NCBI GenBank assembly: GCA_019449655.1
Contig: JAHQXD010000002.1
Coordinates: forward strand, 2,106 to 66,105
DNA length: 64,000 bases
Direction: 5' to 3'
Source of the DNA: Ferrigenium straubiae
Lineage (GTDB): Bacteria > Pseudomonadota > Gammaproteobacteria > Burkholderiales > Gallionellaceae
The translations under genes and the position numbers were made by a program. Under the pieces are notes generated by a model. It did no database searches. It saw only the letters and a program-made list of their open reading frames with translations, and was not told where the DNA came from. This document shows positions 8,855 through 17,444 of this stretch, piece after piece (position 1 is the first letter of the stretch; each line of letters starts with the position of its first letter).

Positions 8855-9928
8855 TCACCAAATAAAGTTAATCACCCAGACGTCTTGGTACCGTTCGACC
8901 GATTTTTTCTGGATTTCCAACGGCAATTCCGGCCAAAGATAACAGTCCAGATATTGCTTCCTTAATGCTCGCCTTATAGCCTCGATTCGCTCCGGTGGCG
9001 CACGAAAGGGGAAACAGTAAGGAACAACATGTTCCGGCAGACGTGGAAAGACCGGGATCCCGCCATAATCACCCACAAGCTCTTGAGACCCGAGATACAG
9101 GCGTCTTCGTCTTGAAATCTCACCCTCCACATCCAGTGATTTCAAGGCTTGCAGTAAGCTCGCATCCGGTTCAGGCCGCCCCGGCAACTCTAACTCTTCC
9201 TCGACTCCCGACCTTACATAATCGCTGCCTGTACGCAACTTGCGGACCCCCCTGTCCAGACTGATCAATGCATATAACAGCCCGGCCATATTCCATCGGG
9301 GCAACTGCCTCAGGAATCCCTTTATTCGGAAGATCCGAGATCTTGCATAGTGCACAAAAGGCAGCTGCGCTTTAAGGGTGCTGACTGTGTCAGGTTGGTT
9401 GACTACGAGCCCGCTGCCATTTACGAGCGGCATGGACTTCCTGAAGCTGAAAATACCCACGCATCCGCGCATCCCAAGATATTCACCACCTTCATCCTGA
9501 CTCAGAAAGCCGTGCGCATTATCCTCGATCAATACCGCGCCACTCTTGTAGCAATAAGCTGCGAATGGCGCCAGTGCCTGAGGAAAGCCAAAATAATTGA
9601 TTGCAAGGACTGCTCGCGCTTTCGGCAAAACCTCCGGGGGAACAGCGAGTTCCATATTCAGCCCCACAGGATAGTACTCCACCCTCGCCCCACAGGCATT
9701 CACAGCGGACAGCGTTTCGCCGCATATATATTCGGGAAGAAGCACCACATCATCTTTTCTGACGCCGGCCAGAATCAATGCTTCAAAGAGCGCATGTCGT
9801 CCGTAGGCAAAGAACCTGAAATCCCTGCCTCGCAGCGGAGGAGGTAATTCACCCGGCTGAGGCAGGGGGCGACACCCGCCATACAGGAGTCCGGCCAGCT
9901 TCTTCACCTCCTCATCACCTTGGGTCAA
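8855..9928 (-). CDS. DegT/DnrJ/EryC1-like PLP protein, RK-lysine subgroup
   Basis: 357 residues of the aspartate-aminotransferase fold. The segments YGRHALFEALI, LPEYICGE and VLIEDNAHGF match the DegT family, with the Asp that contacts the PLP pyridine in EDNAH. The PLP lysine lies in FSFRKSMPLVNG, different from the usual SFHxxK of sugar aminotransferases. It could transaminate a keto sugar, but the atypical active site leaves this uncertain. Start 9928 overlaps the GT2 stop (ATGA). A similar protein occurs at 34833-35855. Confidence 0.7.
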   Translation of the reverse strand: MTQGDEEVKKLAGLLYGGCRPLPQPGELPPPLRGRDFRFFAYGRHALFEALILAGVRKDDVVLLPEYICGETLSAVNACGARVEYYPVGLNMELAVPPEVLPKARAVLAINYFGFPQALAPFAAYCYKSGAVLIEDNAHGFLSQDEGGEYLGMRGCVGIFSFRKSMPLVNGSGLVVNQPDTVSTLKAQLPFVHYARSRIFRIKGFLRQLPRWNMAGLLYALISLDRGVRKLRTGSDYVRSGVEEELELPGRPEPDASLLQALKSLDVEGEISRRRRLYLGSQELVGDYGGIPVFPRLPEHVVPYCFPFRAPPERIEAIRRALRKQYLDCYLWPELPLEIQKKSVERYQDVWVINFIW

Positions 9929-10833
9929 CTAACCCCACGTGGCTTGAGAAATCCCAGTAGCCCTATCAAAGCTGCGGCATACTGTTTCGGTATGAACGGA
10001 TATCTCAGCCACGACCGGAGAAGCAGCTTCATTCCACTGACATGATCGCCCTCGGCCTGCATCCCTCGCGCCGCCGTATAGTAAGCAAGGGCAAAGCGTC
10101 TTTGCATCTTCAGACGCGTCGCTATGCCATCATCGCGGATCTCTGAAAAATGCTTCCGAAGCACCGCCAGTTCGGCGCCGAGATTGCGCATTACCGCCTT
10201 GCTTTGATTCCCGCCATGCAAACGGTACTCACCCAGGACCTCCTCAATCAGCACAAAGGAACAACCTTTTTTTGCCAGGCGCAGCCAAAGCTCATAATCC
10301 TCCGCCGTGACCATCTGCGAATCCTCACTGAAACCTCCTGCTTTATCCAGAGCCGATTTCCGCACGACGATAGCCGAAGTCGACAGGCAATTCCCGTCAT
10401 AGAGCAGGGAAAGATAGCATGTCCTCAATTGCGGACCATACATCACGACACGTGGCGGCGCATTTTCCTTTACCCAAGCCTCGGCATGGCACACGACATC
10501 CACCTGATCGCCTATTACATCCATACATCGTTGCAGCTTCTCGCGATACCAGACATCATCCGAATCCAGAAAGGCAATCGTCTTGCCGGTCGCCAGACCT
10601 ATGCCATGATTTCTTGATGCCGCAATCACGCCATGATTGCGAAAGTTGACCAGCCTGATTCGCGGGTCATTGAACGAAGCAACAATTTGAACCGTATCAT
10701 CTTCAGAATAGTTGTTGACGACCACTGCCTCCCAGTCCGCAAAGGTCTGATTGATGACGGACTGAAGGGCCGCCCTCAGGAACTGTGCATGATTGTATGT
10801 CGGGATGATTACCGAGACTGCCGGACTGATCAT
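9925..10833 (-). CDS. Glycosyltransferase family 2
   Basis: 302 residues. GT-A start VSVIIPTYNHAQFL, acidic motif FLDSDDVW (the metal-binding DxD-type site), and acceptor-site motif TAEDYELWLRL. No membrane helix is evident, so it probably works on the cytoplasmic face on a lipid-linked acceptor. It is separated by one base from the SDR gene and coupled by ATGA to the DegT-like gene. The donor cannot be read from sequence; the adjacent CDP-sugar genes make a 6-deoxyhexose a candidate. Confidence 0.85.
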   Translation of the reverse strand: MISPAVSVIIPTYNHAQFLRAALQSVINQTFADWEAVVVNNYSEDDTVQIVASFNDPRIRLVNFRNHGVIAASRNHGIGLATGKTIAFLDSDDVWYREKLQRCMDVIGDQVDVVCHAEAWVKENAPPRVVMYGPQLRTCYLSLLYDGNCLSTSAIVVRKSALDKAGGFSEDSQMVTAEDYELWLRLAKKGCSFVLIEEVLGEYRLHGGNQSKAVMRNLGAELAVLRKHFSEIRDDGIATRLKMQRRFALAYYTAARGMQAEGDHVSGMKLLLRSWLRYPFIPKQYAAALIGLLGFLKPRGVS

Positions 10834-10834
10834 G

Positions 10835-11797
10835 TCAGCCCTTCTGCCCGAAAGAGCGCTGACACAGCCGGAGAGTCGCCTCTATCTCTTCGTCAATGTT
10901 GGCCAACAGGTAAAAGCCCGTTCCTTTTAACCTATCCATCCGATAGTCAAGCGACAACACCTGCTCATCGGCAGAGCTTGGCGGCTTATGTATTTCCGGC
11001 CTGAAGCCCAGAACAGCCTCACACCGTTCCGCAACCTTTTCCGCCACATCGATGATGCGCAAGGGGGCCTCTCCGCCAAGATTAAACAGGCCATCGCCAC
11101 AAGCTTCCGGCGCGAGATCCAACAGATGCAAAACTGCTCTGCCGACATCTGTCAGGGTGATGAAATCCCGATATTGGAGGCCGGATGAGCGAAGCACCAA
11201 TTTTTTCGCCGTCACAGCCTGCCGACAGAGATCGTTGGCCAGGAGCGACCAGCGATTGACTTCCGCCCGCTCGGGAGCGCCAAACCCATTGGAAAGGCGA
11301 ACCACGATTCCATCGATCTCGTTCTTATCCCGCGCAGCAAGAACAAAATCTTCTGCGGTCCGGTGCGTGATCGCATAGGGATGTTGTGGGCGCGGCAGAC
11401 TCTCCTCGGTCAATCGACCTGCCAGTGGGCTGCCGTAAACATGTGCCGTTGAAAAATAGATGAAGCGCTCGACCCCAGCTCTGATAGCGGCGCGCAGCAA
11501 CTTCAGCGACCCTAGTCCGTTTATCATAAGGGCTTGCTCCGGGTCGGCCGCACTGTCGATTTCATTCAAAGCGGCCAGATGAATCACGCACTTCACCCCG
11601 CGGCAAGCCGCTGCAAGTGATGCCTCATCCAGCAAGTCCAATGAAACGATCTCACCCCGACCCAGCCATTCTGGCTTCGGCTGCGACGCATCACGCGTCC
11701 CTATCCTGAGGTGGTAATCCGACGCCTCGAGCAGATGGTGGGATATACGCCCGCCGACATACCCCAGTCCCCCGGTAAGCAGAACCACGTCGCTCAT
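10835..11797 (-). CDS. Extended SDR, probable last step of the CDP-6-deoxyhexose pathway
   Basis: 320 residues. Dinucleotide motif TGGLGYVGGRI at the N-terminus, HLAALNEID and YFSTAHVYGSPLAGR in the core. The catalytic motif reads YAITH, so the canonical lysine of YxxxK is replaced by histidine. I chose ATG 11797, which overlaps the stop of the RmlC-like gene as ATGA, over the longer frame to 11815. Position after rfbF, rfbG and an RmlC-like epimerase suggests reduction of the 4-keto group of a CDP-6-deoxyhexulose; this is inference. Confidence 0.7.
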   Translation of the reverse strand: MSDVVLLTGGLGYVGGRISHHLLEASDYHLRIGTRDASQPKPEWLGRGEIVSLDLLDEASLAAACRGVKCVIHLAALNEIDSAADPEQALMINGLGSLKLLRAAIRAGVERFIYFSTAHVYGSPLAGRLTEESLPRPQHPYAITHRTAEDFVLAARDKNEIDGIVVRLSNGFGAPERAEVNRWSLLANDLCRQAVTAKKLVLRSSGLQYRDFITLTDVGRAVLHLLDLAPEACGDGLFNLGGEAPLRIIDVAEKVAERCEAVLGFRPEIHKPPSSADEQVLSLDYRMDRLKGTGFYLLANIDEEIEATLRLCQRSFGQKG

Positions 11798-12243
11798 CGG
11801 TGCTTGATCTCCCATCGATATGGAATTGCCGGATCGAACGGATCCATGCGCTCGATCTCATCGGCTCGATGAGGAATGGACGTACAGTTTGCGACAATGG
11901 CCATTTCCTGCCCGATCCCCTTGAAACCATTCCAAACCAGAGGCGGCACCGTAACCAGGCAATAGTTATCCGGCCCCATAAATATCTCCTGAAGCTCACC
12001 TCGCGTAGGGCTGTTCGCACGATCATCATAAAGTACAAATTTTATGTTGCCGTGCGGCACGGCATAGTTCAGCACCATTTCTTTGTGGATATGCCATCCT
12101 TTTATGGCGCCGGGATGCACGCAGGAGAAATAGATCTCCCCGAACCCATGAAAATCCGCGGCATCACCACGCATCATGTGCATGATCTTTCCACGTTCAT
12201 CCAGGATTTGTTTCAAGGGAGTAATTTTCACGCCTTCGATCAT
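11794..12243 (-). CDS. RmlC-like sugar epimerase (cupin)
   Basis: 149 residues of the dTDP-4-dehydrorhamnose 3,5-epimerase superfamily, shorter than RmlC itself (about 180). The segment GAIKGWHIHKEM carries the histidine that acts as the catalytic base in the family, and IKFVLYDDR is a typical core strand. It is coupled by ATGA on both sides, to rfbG upstream and the SDR downstream, so it probably epimerises C3 and/or C5 of CDP-4-keto-6-deoxyglucose. Ketoisomerases of the FdtA type are a less likely alternative. Confidence 0.75.
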   Translation of the reverse strand: MIEGVKITPLKQILDERGKIMHMMRGDAADFHGFGEIYFSCVHPGAIKGWHIHKEMVLNYAVPHGNIKFVLYDDRANSPTRGELQEIFMGPDNYCLVTVPPLVWNGFKGIGQEMAIVANCTSIPHRADEIERMDPFDPAIPYRWEIKHR

Positions 12244-13316
12244 TTCGACTCCATGTATGCCAATATTTGTCTGCTAGAGATGTCAAATGCGTTGCCGCCT
12301 TTATGCACATCACGATACCAATCCACTGTTTCGGCAATCGCACGCTCCACTCCCCACTTCGGGTGCCACTTCATCAACTGATGCGCCTTATCGCAGTTCA
12401 AATGAAGCAACCGCGCCTCATGAGGTGCGCTGGTCTGCGGAGCGAACTCGACTCGTCCACTCCCCCATGCTGTGACGATCAACTGCGCCAAGTCACCCAC
12501 TGTACGAATGGATTGCGTATCTGGGCCGAAATTCCAAGCACCCCTGAAAACTTCAGGGCGCTCGAGCAAATTGACCGCGGCCAGCAGATAGCCGGACAGG
12601 GGCTCCAACACATGCTGCCAAGGGCGCGTCGAATTCGGGTTGCGGAGATAAATCGGATCTCCCACCTTCAATGCGCGGACCGCATCCGGCACAATACGGT
12701 CGGCGGCCCAGTCGCCGCCGCCGATCACATTCCCTGCCCGCACAGTTGCCGCACCAAAATCTGATCGCGCGAAGAAGAACGAATCCTGATAGGAGGAAAA
12801 CACCAGCTCTGCAGCAGCCTTGGATGCGCTGTATGGATCATGTCCGCCTAGCTCGTCGTTCTCGCGATAACCCCATATCCATTCGTTATTGCGATAGCAC
12901 TTGTCTGAGGTCACGCAGACAAAAGCCCTGACCGAATCACATGACCTGACAGCCTCAAAAATATTGACCGACCCGGCAACATTCGTATCGAATGTGAGCT
13001 TGGGCTCCACATACGAATACCGCACCAACGGCTGCGCCGCCAGATGGAATACGACCTCCGGCTGAAAACGGTCAAAGACGGCCTGCACGGATGCAAGATC
13101 GCGGATATCGCCAGTAACGTGCTCGATTAGCTCTTCCATATTCAACAGATTGAAGTGAGCATCCTCTTGCTCCGGCGGAAGCGCATACCCCAAAACCTGC
13201 GCGCCCAGTTGATGCAGCCACAAGCACAACCAGGAGCCCTTGAAGCCGGTGTCCCCCGTCACAAGGACGCGACACCCCCGGAGTTTCTCCAGTGATCGGT
13301 TCACCACTTGATCCAC
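12240..13316 (-). CDS. rfbG: CDP-glucose 4,6-dehydratase
   Basis: 358 residues, full family length. NAD-binding motif VTGDTGFKGSWL, the segment HLAAQPLVRYSY, the characteristic TSDKCYRNNEW, and the catalytic YSASK. The enzyme turns CDP-D-glucose into CDP-4-keto-6-deoxy-D-glucose. It overlaps the cytidylyltransferase gene by 16 bases and the epimerase by ATGA, so the three are made together. The segment TSDKCYRNNEW separates it from dTDP-glucose dehydratases. Confidence 0.92.
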   Translation of the reverse strand: MDQVVNRSLEKLRGCRVLVTGDTGFKGSWLCLWLHQLGAQVLGYALPPEQEDAHFNLLNMEELIEHVTGDIRDLASVQAVFDRFQPEVVFHLAAQPLVRYSYVEPKLTFDTNVAGSVNIFEAVRSCDSVRAFVCVTSDKCYRNNEWIWGYRENDELGGHDPYSASKAAAELVFSSYQDSFFFARSDFGAATVRAGNVIGGGDWAADRIVPDAVRALKVGDPIYLRNPNSTRPWQHVLEPLSGYLLAAVNLLERPEVFRGAWNFGPDTQSIRTVGDLAQLIVTAWGSGRVEFAPQTSAPHEARLLHLNCDKAHQLMKWHPKWGVERAIAETVDWYRDVHKGGNAFDISSRQILAYMESK

Positions 13317-14095
13317 GGAGCCTCACCCTTGCTTACGAGACCATTAAGGTACATATAATCCCGATAGGTATCCATCGGCTGCCAGAAACCATCGTGCGGA
13401 TACATCACCATCTGTCCCTCCGACACCAATTTACGCATCGGTTCAAGCTCGAACACCAAATCCTCGCGGTCATTCAGATAATCGAATATTTCCTTCCGGC
13501 ACACGAAAAAGCCGCCGGATATCCGCCCGCCTGTTGCCTGAGGCTTCTCGTTGAATTCCGTCACCACGCCCTCGGGAGAATGCATCAACTCGCCGAAGCG
13601 CCCGGGTGGACGCACCCCTGTCACTGTAAGGATGCGGCCATGATCGATATGGAATTTGATCAACGCATCAATATCCACATCCCCCACACCATCGCCATAT
13701 GTCAGCATGAAATGCTTATCATCAGCGATATATTTGCGTATCTTCCGCACGCGCGCACCCGTCATGGCATCCTGCCCTGTGTCCGCCAGCGTCACACGCC
13801 AATCGGCCTCTTCATGATCGGTGTGATACTCGATCTCCCTTGCCCCGCCCAATGTGACCGAGAAGTCCCTCGTCTGGGATTCATAGTTGAGGAAAAAATC
13901 CTTGATAGCTTGGCCCTTATAGCCGAGACATAAAACGAATTCCTTTTGCCCTTTGCTTGCATAATATTTCATGATGTGCCAAAGAATCGGCAACCCGCCC
14001 ACCGTGATCATCGGTTTGGGCATATTCTCGCTTACGTCACGAATGCGCGTTCCTTGTCCGCCACACAGAATTACTACTTTCATGTTCTTACTCAT
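13301..14095 (-). CDS. rfbF: Glucose-1-phosphate cytidylyltransferase
   Basis: 264 residues. The N-terminal VVILCGGQGTRI is the nucleotidyltransferase signature and EMPKPMITVGG (as NMPKPMITVGG) the lysine-containing follow-up; TYGDGVGDVDI is the metal site typical of RfbF. It forms CDP-glucose from CTP and glucose-1-phosphate. I chose ATG 14095 with AAGGAG about 10 bases upstream rather than the open frame to 14140. A TATAAT box at 14145-14140 (minus strand) upstream may mark an internal promoter, but no good -35 is present. Confidence 0.92.
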   Translation of the reverse strand: MSKNMKVVILCGGQGTRIRDVSENMPKPMITVGGLPILWHIMKYYASKGQKEFVLCLGYKGQAIKDFFLNYESQTRDFSVTLGGAREIEYHTDHEEADWRVTLADTGQDAMTGARVRKIRKYIADDKHFMLTYGDGVGDVDIDALIKFHIDHGRILTVTGVRPPGRFGELMHSPEGVVTEFNEKPQATGGRISGGFFVCRKEIFDYLNDREDLVFELEPMRKLVSEGQMVMYPHDGFWQPMDTYRDYMYLNGLVSKGEAPWIKW

Positions 14096-14254
14096 ATAAA
14101 TAGCGCTCCTTCTTAATAAGGAATCGGCATATCCCATCAATTATACTGTCGATTCGATCACAGGACACAACGAACCTGTCGGGCGCATCGGCTGCGCAAC
14201 TCCGGCTCGTTAAGCCCTGCAAAAGCCAGGAGACTTGATCGCTCCGGCTGCCCC

Positions 14255-16135
14255 TTAAGGACAGGACATATCCGACATTTCGACAACACTGATTCCGCCC
14301 AAAAAGACAGGGAGCGCCTCCGGCTGAACGAATCGTTTCGAATAATAAGCGGCGACAAGACTCGCGTGACTCACCCCGGGGTCAGCCTGTCTGATTCGTA
14401 TTGCCGCTCTGCATCCTCCCAATTGGAAATCCTTGAGCATATTCAACTGCAGGGGAAATCTACGGATAAATTCTTCCGGGGTGATCTCATTGAAACTTGA
14501 AAACCCAAGCCGTTTCTCCTCATTCCAGGCCGCCTTGAACATTCCAGCGTATTCGTAATAGTTATAGCTGATATCGAGAACCGGGAACTGATCATCCACA
14601 AAGATAACGTTGACCCGATCAACCTGCTCTGTCGGGAGTTTTTTCAGGTTCTCAATTATCGACGAGTCCTTGATCCATCGCACTTGCCATTCGATATAAA
14701 TCATCGCACTCACAAGGACAAAGGTCGCCATGAGGAAGCCTGCAAAAGCACGCAGGACAACCGCTGACGTTCTGCTGAACGCCATGGATGCGAAGGCGCG
14801 CCCGAGCACCACGAGCATGAGCGCGACTGGGAGGCTGACCAGCAATGCATAACGCGTACCCGTTCCGCTATAGAAGGGGGCTTTCCCCACCAGGACATAA
14901 GGAAAAATGGCGCAGAGCATCATAAACAATGAATAAAAAGCCAGATTCCTCGTCTCAACCAAAGCAAAAATTCGCCATAGCAGCACAGGCATGCCTGCAA
15001 TCATGAAACTTACAAGAAAGACATGGAATGCACTCCACTCTCTGACGGCTGAAGATTCACCGAACAACGCAGAAGGTATAACAACGTAGCGCAAGAGGGC
15101 AAAAACAAGGAACGTTCCCAGCAAAGCGAATCCGCCGATGCGTTTAAAACTCACCGGCATATTGGATGAACTGCTCCCTTCTTCCCGCAGCCATATCCTG
15201 CTCACGAACCATGTCACGACAATAAATATGCCAGTAAGCAGCACAACGGCTATCGGATATGCCTTACCCAACTTAACGGCGTGATAAAGCTGCATGAAAA
15301 ACGAATTTTCTGCAAAACCCATCAAGCCATCGAGCCAGCGAACCGGCTCCAACAGCAGATGGTTGTAGCCCTCGTAGTTTCCAGATGGCTTCCAGAGGAT
15401 ATTCTTGAGTGCCCAATAAACGAACGGCAACAGAATGAAATCAGCATACCGCAGAGAAACTGCAATCCTACCCGTCAGATTTTTATTCTCCCACTCGCCC
15501 CGGCACTCCAGAAATAACAATACCAAAAAGGAAAAATATAGGACCAGCAATGAGTTATAAAAAAAACTGATGGCAAAAATTACCAATGCTAGTGTCCGCA
15601 ACAGAAAACCAGCCCCCCTATCCATCCGGAGGGCCTGCAACGCAATATAGGCGGCCATCAAAAACAAGAAATAGCAGAATCTGGCCGAAAGCGCTATCTG
15701 GAGCACATAGGTCTGATATGCCGTAAAGCAACAAAACATAGCCCCGACAAAGAGACTCTCTCGCAAACTCAGAAAACGCACTCGCGAAGCCAGTAAATAA
15801 ACCAACTGGCTCGACAACATGATACTGAGGAACGCCACTAAGTTATAAGAAAGCTTAGGGTTCGGAGTCTGCCATAGCACCGAGTGAAGATACCCAGCTA
15901 CCGGATTACCCACCTCTCGGAAGAGGTCAACAAGCCCCGCCGCACCATTATTCAGGTACACCCCATGGAGCATCCAATCGTCCCAGTATATGCCGTCATT
16001 GAGCAACATCAATCCATGGCATACGAATACCAACATCACTAAAAGGAACAAATTACCAAAATGCTTGTGCATGGTTTTTAGAGGAGCAGACTCTGACAAA
16101 AAACCAGACGAATTTGAGATAGAATTAGATCGCAT
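14255..16135 (-). CDS. GT-C type membrane glycosyltransferase candidate
   Basis: 626 residues with about eleven to thirteen membrane segments. The first periplasmic loop contains GIYWDDWMLHG, an acidic pair in the position of the GT-C catalytic motif. A hydrophilic C-terminal domain (about the last 140 residues) follows the membrane part, as in GtrII-like O-antigen glucosyltransferases. It would use an undecaprenyl-phosphate-linked sugar outside the inner membrane. With gtrA- and gtrB-like genes at 18314 and 19833 it could be the third, specificity-giving part of such a set. ATG 16072 is an alternative start. Confidence 0.6.
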   Translation of the reverse strand: MRSNSISNSSGFLSESAPLKTMHKHFGNLFLLVMLVFVCHGLMLLNDGIYWDDWMLHGVYLNNGAAGLVDLFREVGNPVAGYLHSVLWQTPNPKLSYNLVAFLSIMLSSQLVYLLASRVRFLSLRESLFVGAMFCCFTAYQTYVLQIALSARFCYFLFLMAAYIALQALRMDRGAGFLLRTLALVIFAISFFYNSLLVLYFSFLVLLFLECRGEWENKNLTGRIAVSLRYADFILLPFVYWALKNILWKPSGNYEGYNHLLLEPVRWLDGLMGFAENSFFMQLYHAVKLGKAYPIAVVLLTGIFIVVTWFVSRIWLREEGSSSSNMPVSFKRIGGFALLGTFLVFALLRYVVIPSALFGESSAVREWSAFHVFLVSFMIAGMPVLLWRIFALVETRNLAFYSLFMMLCAIFPYVLVGKAPFYSGTGTRYALLVSLPVALMLVVLGRAFASMAFSRTSAVVLRAFAGFLMATFVLVSAMIYIEWQVRWIKDSSIIENLKKLPTEQVDRVNVIFVDDQFPVLDISYNYYEYAGMFKAAWNEEKRLGFSSFNEITPEEFIRRFPLQLNMLKDFQLGGCRAAIRIRQADPGVSHASLVAAYYSKRFVQPEALPVFLGGISVVEMSDMSCP

Positions 16136-17252
16136 CTACCAACGCTCCAACGATATAAGCCTGATGCTCCCGAGAAAGGCCAACCCACAACGGGAGGCGC
16201 AACAAGTTGCCGCTAACAGAATCGGTGACCGCCATACCCCCATGCACCCTGCCATACCGAATGCCGGCAGGTGCGCTATGCAATGGGACATAATGGAACA
16301 CCGCATTAATGCCCTGCTGCTTTAACCTATCGATCACCCGCGTCCTGGTCGCCAAAGAATCCAACAGAACATAATACATATGCGCATTCTGCCGACAGTC
16401 CAAAGGTATGATGGGACGCCTCAGTTTGCACGCCTCTTCCAATGGCTGGAAAGCTTCATGGTACCCATCCCAGACCGCCAAGCGACGCTCTGTAATCGCG
16501 CCAGCATATTCCATCTGTGCCCAAAGAAATGCGGCGATGATCTCACCCGGCAGATATGACGAGCCAATATCCACCCAAGTGTATTTATCCACCTGTCCGC
16601 GGAAGAAGCGGCTTCGGTTTGTTCCTTTCTCCAGAAGAATCTCGGCGCGCTCAACATACTCGGGCGCATTCACCAACAACGCTCCACCCTCACCCGAAAT
16701 AATATTCTTCGTCTCATGGAAGCTTAGCGCCGCCAGATGGCCAATGCTACCGAGCGGCCGCCCCTTGTAGGTCGACATGATGCCTTGCGCCGCATCCTCG
16801 ATGAGGACCAGATTGTGGTAATTGGCGATGGCCATGATCGCATCCATCTCGCAAGCCACTCCCGCATAATGCACGGACACAATGGCCTTGGTTCTGGAAG
16901 TGATCGCCGCCTCAATCTTTGATTCATCGATGTTCAGCGTATCGGGGCGAATATCCACAAACACAGGAACCCCGCCGCGTAACACAAAGGCGTTCGCAGT
17001 AGAAACGAACGTGTAGGAGGGCATGATGATCTCATCACCCGGCTGAACACCGATGAGTATCGCCGCCATTTCCAGCGCGGCAGTACAAGAGTGCGTCAAC
17101 AGGGCCTGATAGCAGCCAATATTTTTTTCCAGCCAATCGCAGCACTTAGTCGTAAACTGCCCGTTGCCTGCCAGATGCAAATTGGCATGCGCCTGAGATA
17201 TATAAGGCAACTCATTGCCTGTCATGTATGGCTTATTGAAGGGGATCTTCAC
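16125..17252 (-). CDS. wecE: dTDP-4-amino-4,6-dideoxygalactose transaminase, WecE/RffA-like
   Basis: 375 residues, full length. MPSYTFVSTANAFVLRGG and LIEDAAQG are DegT-family motifs, and the PLP lysine is in SFHETKNIISGEGG, the form found in WecE. The enzyme uses glutamate to aminate C4 of dTDP-4-keto-6-deoxy-D-glucose. The start is a GTG with a weak GGTAGG upstream. RmlA and RmlB, which would make the substrate, are not in the window and would have to be elsewhere. The gene overlaps the GT-C gene by 11 bases. Confidence 0.85.
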   Translation of the reverse strand: MKIPFNKPYMTGNELPYISQAHANLHLAGNGQFTTKCCDWLEKNIGCYQALLTHSCTAALEMAAILIGVQPGDEIIMPSYTFVSTANAFVLRGGVPVFVDIRPDTLNIDESKIEAAITSRTKAIVSVHYAGVACEMDAIMAIANYHNLVLIEDAAQGIMSTYKGRPLGSIGHLAALSFHETKNIISGEGGALLVNAPEYVERAEILLEKGTNRSRFFRGQVDKYTWVDIGSSYLPGEIIAAFLWAQMEYAGAITERRLAVWDGYHEAFQPLEEACKLRRPIIPLDCRQNAHMYYVLLDSLATRTRVIDRLKQQGINAVFHYVPLHSAPAGIRYGRVHGGMAVTDSVSGNLLRLPLWVGLSREHQAYIVGALVDAI

Positions 17253-17352
17253 TGCCTACCACCGTCCTCTAATGTTTATCCGCGTCAGGCATTGAGGTTC
17301 CACAGCGCAGCCATGACTTACTTGAAAAATGGGCTGCCTAATTAGAATAGGT

Positions 17353-17394
17353 GCTGAACAAGCCCGGCTTTGCGGGAATGACGACTTATTCAGC
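17353..17394. repeat. REP-like inverted repeat
   Basis: Outer arms GCTGAACAAG (17353-17362) and CTTATTCAGC (17385-17394) match at 9 of 10 positions when inverted, enclosing CCCG...CGGG (17363-17376). It lies in the 192-base gap between wecE and a methyltransferase gene. Its form resembles dispersed intergenic elements of beta- and gammaproteobacteria. I see no promoter with confidence in the rest of this gap. Confidence 0.5.
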
Positions 17395-17444
17395 GTTTCC
17401 ATAATTATATTCACCCGACAACGCACACCACGCCTGAAATCGGC

